The notes beneath the pieces are model-generated. The model was not told the DNA's origin and did not search any database. It was given only the letters and a program-made list of their open reading frames with translations. A stretch of DNA of 20,877 bases from CAYZJD01 sp964478455. Lineage in GTDB: Bacteria > Acidobacteriota > Terriglobia > Bryobacterales > Bryobacteraceae. The translations under genes and the position numbers were made by a program. Positions 14,939 to 20,877 of the stretch are shown piece after piece. The stretch's first letter is position 1; each line of letters opens with the position of its first letter. Where the stretch lies: NCBI GenBank assembly GCA_964478455.1, contig CAYZJD010000031.1:1-20877 (forward strand), in the 5' to 3' direction.

Positions 14939-15982
14939 CTACTGCTGCACCTGCTCGATCTGTACCAACTCCGTTTCGCCGGCGGGGGCAGGTTGCCGGG
15001 AGGTTCGGATGGTCTGCGGCCCGCGCCAGAAGTCGATGTAGGAGACCTGGTGCACACAGGAGACGGTGCAGTAAGGGGCGCAGGACTTCTCGGTGATGAA
15101 CTCCCGGCGGATATCCCGTACGGTGTACTCCATCAGCGGCTTGGCGGGATACCCCCGCTGCTGGGAGCAGTAGTGCACCAGGCCATCCTCGCAGATGTAG
15201 AGATAGCGAGCGCCGGAGCGGCAGCGCCAGCGGTGCGGGCGTCCATGGGCGATGTCGTTCTGGAAGTAGTTGATCCGGGAGTAGTTGCTCTTCTCAAGCG
15301 CCTTCATCTGGAGGAAGATCTTGCGCTCCCTTGCATTGAGCGGGCGGAGTTGTCCGTCTCCGTCATGGATAATCCCCACCGTCGAGGTGAACCCGAGTTC
15401 GACGGCGCGGCGACCGATCACGAGCGCGTCGTCCGGGTTGCGAATCCCCCCGCCGACCACCGAGTTGATGTTCACGTGAAACAGGGCGTGCCCGGCCAGA
15501 AGCTGGAGTTTCTTGTCGAGCACCTTGAGGCTCTTCTTGGAGATGTCATCCGGCATGACGTTGTCGATGCTGATCTGGAGGTGGTCCAAGCCGGCGCGGT
15601 TCAGGCGGCGGATCCGCTCGACGGTGAGAAGGTACCCGTTGGTGATGAGACCCGCAATCATCCCTACGCGGCGGATATGTGCAATGATTTCATCGAGATC
15701 CGGGTGCAGGAGAGGCTCACCCCCGCTGATGGTGATCACCGTTGTGCCGAGCGAAGCCAACCGGTCAACCCGGCGTAGCATGGTTTCAGTCGGGATCGGT
15801 TTGGAGTGGTCGTCGAACTCGTTGCAGTAGGCGCAAGCGAGGTTGCAGCGCCGGATGGGGATCAAATGGGCCAGGACCGGGTGGCTGGTTGACGCTAAGC
15901 CCTTGAAAATCATGCGCAATTCCCGGGCGCGGCGGTGGATCGAACGCAGGCGCTTGCGCAGACGAAAAGCCCGGTCGGCCAT
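14939..15982 (-). CDS. Radical SAM protein with SPASM-like C-terminal domain
   Basis: A 347-residue radical SAM enzyme distinct from its neighbour. Arg/Lys-rich residues 1-25 precede the core motif Cys46-X3-Cys50-X2-Cys53 (IPIRRCNLACAYCNEFDDHS). The GGE motif is in VITISGGEPLLHPDLDEI, followed by LITNGYLL and LDHLQISIDNV, typical of the barrel. C-terminal cysteines occur in WRCRSGARYLYICEDG, VHYCSQQRG and CAPYCTVSCVHQ, consistent with auxiliary-cluster ligands. I start it at ATG 15982; a TTG 33 bases upstream (16015) is open in frame but adds an atypical hydrophobic segment. The bases before the ATG are pyrimidine-rich and lack a ribosome site, so translation may be leaderless or the start uncertain. 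It is the first gene of the minus-strand run to 12286. The substrate is unknown; the pairing with a GT-C glycosyltransferase hints at an envelope glycan, lipid or peptide. Confidence 0.9.
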   Translation of the reverse strand: MADRAFRLRKRLRSIHRRARELRMIFKGLASTSHPVLAHLIPIRRCNLACAYCNEFDDHSKPIPTETMLRRVDRLASLGTTVITISGGEPLLHPDLDEIIAHIRRVGMIAGLITNGYLLTVERIRRLNRAGLDHLQISIDNVMPDDISKKSLKVLDKKLQLLAGHALFHVNINSVVGGGIRNPDDALVIGRRAVELGFTSTVGIIHDGDGQLRPLNARERKIFLQMKALEKSNYSRINYFQNDIAHGRPHRWRCRSGARYLYICEDGLVHYCSQQRGYPAKPLMEYTVRDIRREFITEKSCAPYCTVSCVHQVSYIDFWRGPQTIRTSRQPAPAGETELVQIEQVQQ

Positions 15983-16104
15983 AGGAGGAAAAGGCAGTAT
16001 CTTATTGAAACACAATGCTCGCGTCTGAAGCGACGCCTTGCCCGCAGGACGCGCGTTTTTGCCCTTGAATGGTAGAAAACCAGGGCCTTTTTGTCACCAG
16101 CCGG

Positions 16105-16160
16105 GGGGACAGCCCGCATGTTCCCCAGGTCAGCGGCGCGGAAACATGCGGGCTGTCCCC
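16105..16160. repeat. Palindromic repeat element B (GGGGACAG type)
   Basis: A perfect 18-base inverted repeat: 16105-16122 pairs with 16143-16160, with a 20-base centre at 16123-16142. The arms start GGGGACAGCCCGCATG. The right arm ends one base before the stop codon (16164-16162) of the minus-strand secreted protein gene. It has the same design as elements A and C (terminal four G, then ACAG or TCAG), and lies in the 178-base space between two co-directional genes. There is no T run after the stem, so a terminator role is not obvious. Confidence 0.8.
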
Positions 16161-16161
16161 G

Positions 16162-16959
16162 TCAGGGCTTCTTCTCGACCGGCTCGCCGTACTTGATCAG
16201 GACTTCGCTCCTGAACTGCTTGTAGTCCTCGTACTTGACGGTCATCCGGATCCGCTGGTTGAGGCCGGACTCGAACTGGAGAACGTCGTCGGCTCGCGTG
16301 TAGGTGGGAAACCAGAACTTGCCGTCGATCTGCTCGCGATAGGTCTCGAACTTCGGAAATTGATTGTCGTAGTTCTTCTTCAGCAGCCCGACGCCGCGCC
16401 CGTAGGTCTTCACGATTTGCAGATCGCGGTCATCCACCCAGATCTGGCCCTGAAAGTAGCGCTGGCCAGGTTCGAGCTTCCTCGGCTTCACTGCGAAAAC
16501 GTAGCACGGGATCTCGTCGGCGTTCTGTTTGCCGAGATAGCGGACGTAGTACTTCTCGATGTCCGCCGTCGTGAGCACGAACGGCTGCACGTTGCGGAGA
16601 TCCTGCTCGTCTTCGGGTGTCAACGAGATATTGCGCAACGTGGCCACCGGGGCGCGGACCACTCGCTCGGTCCGCTTGCCGTCCGGAGAGAAGATGATGT
16701 CGGAAATCATCTCGTGCCGGCCGCGCACGGCGCCGGAATCATCCAGCTCCAGAATGCGCACCGTTTGCCGGTACGTGTAATTCTCCCGGGCGCGCGCGAA
16801 CTCGGCTTCCTTGGCGGCGAACTTCGTGATGATGTTCTGAATCTCGGCCTCGGACAGCTCCGGCGTGGCCGCGCGGGCGGCGGCGGCAACAAGCAGGGAG
16901 AGAAGAAAACGTTTCGCTACAAACATGGCCCCATGTCCATGAGACGAGCGTCGTTGCAT
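16162..16959 (-). CDS. Secreted outer-membrane-lipoprotein-sorting-like protein (LolA/LolB-fold type)
   Basis: A 265-residue exported protein. A hydrophobic signal MFVAKRFLLSLLVAAAARA is followed by a coiled segment (ELSEAEIQNIITKFAAKEAE) and a beta-rich body with YTYRQTVRILELDD, FSPDGKRTERVVRAP, YFQGQIWVDDRDLQIVKTYG and FPTYTRADDVLQFES. This arrangement is common to acidobacterial proteins labelled outer membrane lipoprotein-sorting protein, with a half-barrel that may hold lipid; no lipobox Cys is present, so it is probably periplasmic. The ATG at 16959 forms a TGATG overlap with the acyl-CoA dehydrogenase stop and has GGGGA 8-12 bases upstream; an alternative ATG at 16926 would give a tighter signal peptide. 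Repeat element B touches its stop codon. The superfamily is likely; the exact role is unknown. Confidence 0.78.
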   Translation of the reverse strand: MQRRSSHGHGAMFVAKRFLLSLLVAAAARAATPELSEAEIQNIITKFAAKEAEFARARENYTYRQTVRILELDDSGAVRGRHEMISDIIFSPDGKRTERVVRAPVATLRNISLTPEDEQDLRNVQPFVLTTADIEKYYVRYLGKQNADEIPCYVFAVKPRKLEPGQRYFQGQIWVDDRDLQIVKTYGRGVGLLKKNYDNQFPKFETYREQIDGKFWFPTYTRADDVLQFESGLNQRIRMTVKYEDYKQFRSEVLIKYGEPVEKKP

Positions 16960-18128
16960 CACGGTTTCCCCAGCAGGTGCCTGGCGATCGTCAGTAACTG
17001 CATGTTGCTCGTGCCTTCGTAGATGCGGCCGATCTTGGCGTCGCGGTACAGTTTCTCGACCGGATAGTCCTTCGTGAAGCCCACGCCGCCGAGGATCTCG
17101 ACTGCTTTGGAAGCCACCTTCTCGGCGATCTCCGAGCTGTAGTATTTCGCTATCGCCGCTTCGGCGAGAAACGGCCGGCCGGCATCGCGCAGGCGGGCCG
17201 CATTGTACGTGAGCAGCCGGGCCGCTTCGACTTCCGTGGCCATCTTGGCCAGCTCAAACTGTACGCCCTGGAACTCGGCGATCGCTTTGCCGAACTGCTT
17301 GCGCTCTCGCGCATAGGCGATTGCATGATCGAGAGCGCCGCGCGCCAGGCCGGCCATCTGGGCGCTGATCGCAATGCGGCCCTCGTTCAGGGTCTCGATA
17401 GCAACCTTGTAACCTTTGCCCACCTCGCCCATCACGTTCGATTTCGGCACCCGGCAGTTGTCGAGGATCAGCTCGCAGGTGGACGAGGCGCGGATGCCGA
17501 GCTTGTCCTCCTTCTTGCCCACCTGGAAGCCGGCCAAGTCGCGCTCAACGAGGAAGCAGGTGATGCCGCGGTAGCCCACCTCCGGATTCGCGTTAGCGAA
17601 CAGGACGAATAGGCCCGCCTCGGCGGCGTTGGTGATCCAGAGTTTGCGGCCGTTGAGAACGAAGTGATCGCCGCGGTCCTCGGCGCTCGTTGTGAGCGCG
17701 AACGCGTCTGAGCCCGCGCCCGCTTCCGACAGGGCGTACGCGCCCACGGTATCGGAGGCGAGGCGCGGGAGGTACCGGCGCTTCTGTTCGTCGCTCGCCC
17801 AGCGCAGCAGAGCGTTGTTCACCAGCGTGTTCTGCACATCCACGACGACCGCCGCCGCCGGATCCACCGCGGCAATTTCCTCGACCGCGAGCACGGACTG
17901 GAAGAACGTGCCCGCCTGCCCGCCGTACTCCTCGGGAATCTCGATCCCCATCAAGCCCAGCTCGAAGAACTGCCGCAGGATCTCCTTGCGGAAGGCGCCC
18001 GCCTCATCCATCTGGCGGACATACGGGGCGATCTCGTCGCGCGCGAACCGGCGCACGGTCTCCTGAAACATCGCCTCTTCTTCGCTCAGGGCGGTGAGCG
18101 GCGGCGGCTGGTCGGCGGCAACGGGCAT
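16959..18128 (-). CDS. Acyl-CoA dehydrogenase
   Basis: A 389-residue FAD-dependent acyl-CoA dehydrogenase, which makes the first alpha,beta-double bond in fatty-acid or branched-chain acyl-CoA breakdown and hands electrons to ETF. Seen in order: the N-terminal helical domain (MFQETVRRFARDEIAPYV), the flavin/substrate signature YALSEAGAGSDAF (about 131-143), LNGRKLWITNA, the beta domain KLGIRASSTCELILDNCRVP, and the C-terminal helices with ERKQFGKAIAEFQGVQFELA. Glu371 in GRIYEGTSNMQ is the catalytic base at the position used by short-, medium- and butyryl-CoA dehydrogenases. The length is normal. ATG 18128 is preceded at 5 bases by a strong GAGGAGG site; longer readings of the frame run into repeat element C. 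Short-chain or 2-methyl-branched substrates are likely but not proven. The ETF pair in this window is a possible partner but is 13 kb away. Confidence 0.95.
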   Translation of the reverse strand: MPVAADQPPPLTALSEEEAMFQETVRRFARDEIAPYVRQMDEAGAFRKEILRQFFELGLMGIEIPEEYGGQAGTFFQSVLAVEEIAAVDPAAAVVVDVQNTLVNNALLRWASDEQKRRYLPRLASDTVGAYALSEAGAGSDAFALTTSAEDRGDHFVLNGRKLWITNAAEAGLFVLFANANPEVGYRGITCFLVERDLAGFQVGKKEDKLGIRASSTCELILDNCRVPKSNVMGEVGKGYKVAIETLNEGRIAISAQMAGLARGALDHAIAYARERKQFGKAIAEFQGVQFELAKMATEVEAARLLTYNAARLRDAGRPFLAEAAIAKYYSSEIAEKVASKAVEILGGVGFTKDYPVEKLYRDAKIGRIYEGTSNMQLLTIARHLLGKP

Positions 18129-18133
18129 GAGCG

Positions 18134-18140
18134 CCTCCTC
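18134..18140 (-). promoter_or_regulatory. Ribosome binding site deciding the acyl-CoA dehydrogenase start
   Basis: GAGGAGG on the minus strand, 5 bases before the ATG at 18128. It fixes this start against the longer open frame that extends to 18455 through repeat element C and across the divergent gatC-like gene. Confidence 0.85.
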
Positions 18141-18179
18141 GGGTTCTTCCAGTCTAGCGCCAGCGCTTGTGCGCGTTGC

Positions 18180-18237
18180 GGGGTCAGACAGAACCGCCCA
18201 CTCGCCGACAACGCTCGGGGCGGTTTGGTCTGACCCC
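18180..18237. repeat. Palindromic repeat element C (GGGGTCAGAC type)
   Basis: Imperfect inverted repeat: 18180-18199 pairs with 18218-18237 at 18 of 20 positions (mismatches at arm positions 11 and 12), with an 18-base centre. Arm ends read GGGGTCAGAC. It lies in the 180-base divergent region between the acyl-CoA dehydrogenase and the gatC-like gene, close enough to influence either promoter. Same terminal design as elements A and B. Confidence 0.8.
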
Positions 18238-18242
18238 TGGCT

Positions 18243-18281
18243 CCCACTCGCAGACAACGCGAGGGGCAGTCTAGTCCGACC
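18243..18281. repeat. Degenerate direct repeat of the right half of element C
   Basis: Bases 18243-18280 align without gaps to 18197-18234, sharing CCCACTCGC, GACAACGC and GGGGC blocks; I count about 7 differences in 38. It therefore looks like a decayed partial second copy placed directly after element C. Confidence 0.6.
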
Positions 18282-18308
18282 GCGGCGGGCGGTAGAATGG
18301 CGGGTCCT

Positions 18309-18506
18309 ATGGAGACGCGGAACACAAAGCGAGACTGGAAGCAGATGGCTCACGGGTTGGCCCTCGACATTCCGGAGAGCGATCTCGAGAATCTGACGCC
18401 GGCGCTCAACGCCATGGATGCGGCATTCGCGCCGCTCGCCGCCAACATCCCGCACGAGGTCGAGCCGGCGATCACCTTTGGCTGGCCAGCGGAGGAAGGG
18501 GCATGA
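18309..18506 (+). CDS. Small GatC/AtzG-like amidase partner protein
   Basis: A 65-residue acidic helical protein (METRNTKRDWKQMAHGLALD at the start; later HEVEPAITFGWP). The pattern of an LxLxIPE-type helix, a second helix ending in FAPLAANIP, and a terminal EPA-F motif is that of GatC-like or DUF4089/AtzG-like subunits that cap amidase-signature enzymes. ATG 18309 was chosen; an ATG at 18297 is in frame but overlaps a TAGAAT -10-like box (18293-18298). Its stop overlaps the amidase start as ATGA (18503-18506), the usual coupling for this pair. No gatB is present here, so a tRNA amidotransferase role cannot be claimed. Sequence divergence from canonical GatC is high. Confidence 0.65.
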   Translation: METRNTKRDWKQMAHGLALDIPESDLENLTPALNAMDAAFAPLAANIPHEVEPAITFGWPAEEGA

Positions 18507-18714
18507 CCATCCAGGAGGCGGCAGCGGCGCTGCGGGCGGGCAAGGTTTCGGCGGCGGAACTCACCGGGGAGGCGCTGGCGCGCATCGGGAAGCTTCAGGA
18601 CCGGCTTAAGGCGTTCATCACCGTCACCGAAGAGCGGGCGCGGGCGCGGGCGCAGCAGGCCGATGAAGCGCTGGCGCGCGGAAAGCGCGCCGCCGTCGGA
18701 TGTTGAGGATGACC
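18503..18714 (+). CDS. Amidase signature protein, N-terminal fragment ending at the scaffold gap
   Basis: The frame opened by ATG 18503 reads MTIQEAAAALRAGKVSAAEL and TGEALARIGKLQDRLKAFIT, the usual helical start of GatA-like amidases, and continues for about 58 good residues to DEALARGKRA. The following bases give AVGC and a TGA at 18704-18706, just before the run of Ns, where the family would read RGPLHGVPVAVKD. The last 25 or so bases before the gap are therefore probably poor assembly rather than a true early stop. The stretch from about 18586 to 18686 is repeated at 82% identity after the gap (18725-18825), so the two sides either derive from different genomes or paralogues, or overlap wrongly. 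It is coupled to the gatC-like gene through ATGA. Confidence 0.7.
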
Positions 18715-18724
18715 NNNNNNNNNN
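18715..18724. other. Assembly gap (10 Ns)
   Basis: Ten unknown bases joining two contigs. The flanks are homologous: both encode the LQ-RL-AFITVTEERAR-RA-QADE region of an amidase. They share an exact 30-base block and differ elsewhere mostly at third codon positions. The true distance and even the linkage are uncertain. Confidence 0.97.
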
Positions 18725-18725
18725 C

Positions 18726-20033
18726 CGGATCACGAAGCTGCAAGAGCGCCTGAATGCGTTCATCACCGTCACCGAAGAGCGGGCGCGCGAGCGCGCGCGA
18801 CAGGCCGACGAAGAACTGGCCCGCGGCGTCGATCGCGGCCCGCTGCACGGCGTCCCCGTGGCGGTGAAAGACGTCTTCTGCACGCGCGGCATCCGGACCA
18901 CGTGCGGTTCGAAGCTCTTCGCGGATTTCGTGCCCGATCGCGATGCGGCTGTTGTCGAGAAGCTCGAAGCGGCCGGGGCGGTTCTCTTGGGCAAGACGAA
19001 CATGCACGAGCTCGCGTACGGAATCACCTCGGGCAATCCGCACTTCGGGGTCGTGCGCAACCCGTGGGACACGGAGCGCATTCCCGGCGGATCGAGCGGC
19101 GGCTCGGGCGCGGCGGTGGCGGGGGGGATGGTGTTCGCGGCCATGGGCAGCGACACCGGCGGCTCGATCCGCATCCCGGCATCGTTCTGCGGAACGGTGG
19201 GCCTGAAGCCGACCTTCGGACGGGTGAGCCGGTACGGAGTGATGCCGCTCGATTTCAGCCTCGACCACATGGGGCCGATGAGCCGGTCGGTGCGCGACGC
19301 CGCGCTGGTGCTAAACGCCATCGCCGGCTACGACGCGCGTGACGACACCTCGAGCCGCAAGCCCGTGGAGGACTACCTGCCGGGTGTCGACGCGTCGATT
19401 CGCGGTTTGCGCATCGGCCTGCCGGAGAACTTCTACTTCGACGGGCTGCACCCGGAGGTCGATCGAGCCGTGCGGCGCATGGCAGAGCTTGCCGAGGAAC
19501 TCGGCGCGCGCGTCGTGCCGGTGCGCGTGCCAGACATGGCCGCGGTGAACCTTGTCGGGAGGGTGATCCTGCTGTCGGAGGCTTCGGCCTTGATGGGGCG
19601 GCACCTGGACCGGCGCGAGGAGTTCGGCGCGGACGTGCTCGCCCTGCTCGACCAGGGCCGCCTGCTGCCGGCCACGGATTACATCAACGCGCAGAGGCTT
19701 CGGAGGATGATGCAGCAGGAGTTTCAATCCGTCTGGAAGCATGCCGATGTGTTGCTCACGCCGGCGACGCCGACCGTGGCGCCGCGCATCGGCGAGACGA
19801 CGGTAGAGATCGGCGGCGAGATGGAGGACGCGCGGCTGGCATCGACGCGGCTGGTGCGCGGGATCAACGTGCTCGGCTTGCCGGCGCTCGCGATGCCGTG
19901 CGGGTTCTCCTCCGAGGGACTGCCTCTGGGTCTCCAAATCATCGGCCGGCCGTTCGACGAAGCGCTCCTGCTTCGCTCCGGTGCGGCGCTGGAGGACGCA
20001 ACCGGGGTGCGCGATCGCGCTCCGGAACTATAG
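18726..20033 (+). CDS. Amidase signature enzyme (GatA/AtzE-like), 5' end lost in gap
   Basis: The frame read from 18726 (RITKLQERLNAFITVTEERA) to TAG 20031-20033 encodes most of an amidase-signature hydrolase. The Ser-cisSer-Lys triad is visible: Lys in GVPVAVKDVF, the cis-Ser in GSDTGGSIRIPASFCG, and the nucleophile Ser in IPGGSSGGSGAAVAGG's partner motif DTGGS region of the same loop. Flanking blocks GKTNMHELAYG, GLKPTFGRVSRYGV and SLDHMGPMSRSVRDAA are typical of GatA and of stand-alone amidases such as AtzE. The C-terminal half holds PATDYINAQRLRRMMQQEF, ADVLLTPATP, NVLGLPALAMPCGF and GLPLGLQIIGRPFDEALLL. About 35-40 N-terminal residues are missing. Without gatB nearby, a free amidase acting on a small amide is as likely as tRNA amidation. 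Confidence 0.9.
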   Translation, partial: RITKLQERLNAFITVTEERARERARQADEELARGVDRGPLHGVPVAVKDVFCTRGIRTTCGSKLFADFVPDRDAAVVEKLEAAGAVLLGKTNMHELAYGITSGNPHFGVVRNPWDTERIPGGSSGGSGAAVAGGMVFAAMGSDTGGSIRIPASFCGTVGLKPTFGRVSRYGVMPLDFSLDHMGPMSRSVRDAALVLNAIAGYDARDDTSSRKPVEDYLPGVDASIRGLRIGLPENFYFDGLHPEVDRAVRRMAELAEELGARVVPVRVPDMAAVNLVGRVILLSEASALMGRHLDRREEFGADVLALLDQGRLLPATDYINAQRLRRMMQQEFQSVWKHADVLLTPATPTVAPRIGETTVEIGGEMEDARLASTRLVRGINVLGLPALAMPCGFSSEGLPLGLQIIGRPFDEALLLRSGAALEDATGVRDRAPEL

Positions 20034-20056
20034 AATGAGGACGCAAGGGAATCCTT

Positions 20057-20877
20057 ATGGAACTCAGTCGTCGCAATTTTCTCAAGAGCTCGGCGGCGCT
20101 GGCCACCGCAGCGCCCGCCGCCAAAGCGTACGCCGCCAACGACCGCATTCAGGTGGGCTTCATCGCCGTCGGGGCGCGCGCCCACCAGTTGATCGACGCG
20201 CTCCAGGCGCATCCGGGAGTCGAGATCACCGCGGTTGTGGACGCTTACAAAGGCCGGGTGGAGCGCGCCATCGAGCGCACCCGAGGCCGCGCGAAGGCGT
20301 ACAAGCATTACACGGAGATCCTGGCCGACAAGTCGATCGACGCGGTCGTCGTCGCCACGCCGGACCACTGGCACAAGCAGCAGGTGGTCGAGGCGGTACG
20401 GGCCGGCAAGGACGTTTACTGCGAGAAGCCGCTCACTTATCGCTCGAGCGAAGGAGTCGAGATCGTCCGCGCGGCCAGCGAGACCGGCCGCATCGTGCAG
20501 GTGGGCAGCCAGGGCATAAGCTCGGAGCTGGAGAAGAAGGCTAAGGAGATTATCCGGTCGGGCAAGCTCGGCAAGATCACGATGATCCGCGCAGCGTACA
20601 ACCGGAACACCCCTTCGGGCGCCTGGATCTACCCGATTCCTCCGGACGCCTCGCCCGAAACCGTGGATTGGGAGATGTTCCTCGGCCCGGCGCCGAAGCG
20701 CCCGTTCAGCCTGGAGCGCTTCTTCCGCTGGCGCTGCTACTGGGACTACTCGGGCGGCATCTCGACCGACCTGTTCGTCCATCTTTGCACGACGATCCAC
20801 TTCCTGATGGACGCGAAGATGCCATCCAAGGCGGTTGGACTCGGCCAGCTTTACCGCTGGAAGGAGACCCGGGAGGT
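20057..20877 (+). CDS. Tat-exported Gfo/Idh/MocA family oxidoreductase (3' partial)
   Basis: The visible 273 residues run to the window end without a stop. Residues 4-10, SRRNFLK, form a twin-arginine signal (MELSRRNFLKSSAALATAAP), so the folded protein is exported with its nucleotide. Next comes the NAD(P)-binding Rossmann start DRIQVGFIAVGARAHQLIDA, the strand-loop IDAVVVATPDHWH (about 94-106), and the family's EKP motif at 123-125 in DVYCEKPLTYRSSEG. The middle domain begins WIYPIPPDASPETVDWEMFL, with GPAPKRPF, YWDYSGGISTDLFVHL and the start of the His-containing region. Such proteins oxidise or rearrange sugars and cyclitols; acidobacterial, planctomycete and verrucomicrobial genomes carry many copies. 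AAGGGA lies 6 bases before the ATG. It starts 23 bases after the amidase stop and could be cotranscribed. The substrate is not predictable. Confidence 0.93.
   Translation, partial: MELSRRNFLKSSAALATAAPAAKAYAANDRIQVGFIAVGARAHQLIDALQAHPGVEITAVVDAYKGRVERAIERTRGRAKAYKHYTEILADKSIDAVVVATPDHWHKQQVVEAVRAGKDVYCEKPLTYRSSEGVEIVRAASETGRIVQVGSQGISSELEKKAKEIIRSGKLGKITMIRAAYNRNTPSGAWIYPIPPDASPETVDWEMFLGPAPKRPFSLERFFRWRCYWDYSGGISTDLFVHLCTTIHFLMDAKMPSKAVGLGQLYRWKETRE

Noticed and set aside
18129..18455. Longer acyl-CoA dehydrogenase start
   Set aside because: It would read through repeat element C and over the divergent gatC-like gene; GAGGAGG fixes ATG 18128.
18586..18825. A true tandem duplication of the amidase N-terminal region
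   Set aside because: The two copies are separated by an N gap and the left one breaks into a stop just before it, so an assembly cause is more likely; left open as a finding about linkage.

Overview
The window is a high-GC stretch of what is probably an Acidobacteriota genome (Bryobacterales/Solibacter-like is my best guess from gene style; no marker here proves it). It opens inside recA and closes inside a Tat-exported Gfo/Idh/MocA oxidoreductase. A 10-N scaffold gap at 18715-18724 suggests a draft or metagenome assembly. Coding density is high. No stretch over 300 bases lacks a gene, and I saw no rRNA, tRNA, CRISPR array or transposase gene.

Layout. (1) 1-1768, plus strand: recA (5' partial), then a secreted DUF1684 protein. 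(2) 1773-5395, minus strand: a secreted YtcJ-like amidohydrolase followed by etfB and etfA, an unusual electron-transfer flavoprotein pair; etfA converges on the DUF1684 gene with 4 bases between stops. (3) 5410-9199, plus strand: a secreted transglutaminase-fold protein and a secreted two-domain alpha/beta hydrolase, divergent from the amidohydrolase across only 14 bases. (4) 9180-9261: a palindromic repeat in which both convergent neighbours end. (5) 9242-12204, minus strand: a ROK-family regulator overlapping (TGATG) a secreted putative carbohydrate-active protein; a promoter and an inverted repeat lie in front of the regulator. (6) 12286-15982, minus strand: two radical SAM/SPASM-like enzymes and a GT-C type membrane glycosyltransferase, probably one operon. 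(7) 16162-18128, minus strand: an acyl-CoA dehydrogenase overlapping a secreted outer-membrane-lipoprotein-sorting-like protein. (8) 18309-20033, plus strand: a small GatC/AtzG-like protein and an amidase interrupted by the scaffold gap. (9) 20057-end: the Gfo/Idh/MocA protein.

The gene set suggests a heterotroph rich in exported hydrolases and in flavin-linked oxidation (acyl-CoA dehydrogenase plus ETF). The strongest non-genic signal is three palindromic elements (9180-9261, 16105-16160, 18180-18237), each with GGGGTCAG or GGGGACAG termini and lying at or next to gene boundaries; they look like non-autonomous REP/MITE-type repeats. The junction at 18715-18724 joins two sequences that both contain the start of an amidase and differ at about 18% of bases, so linkage across it is doubtful.
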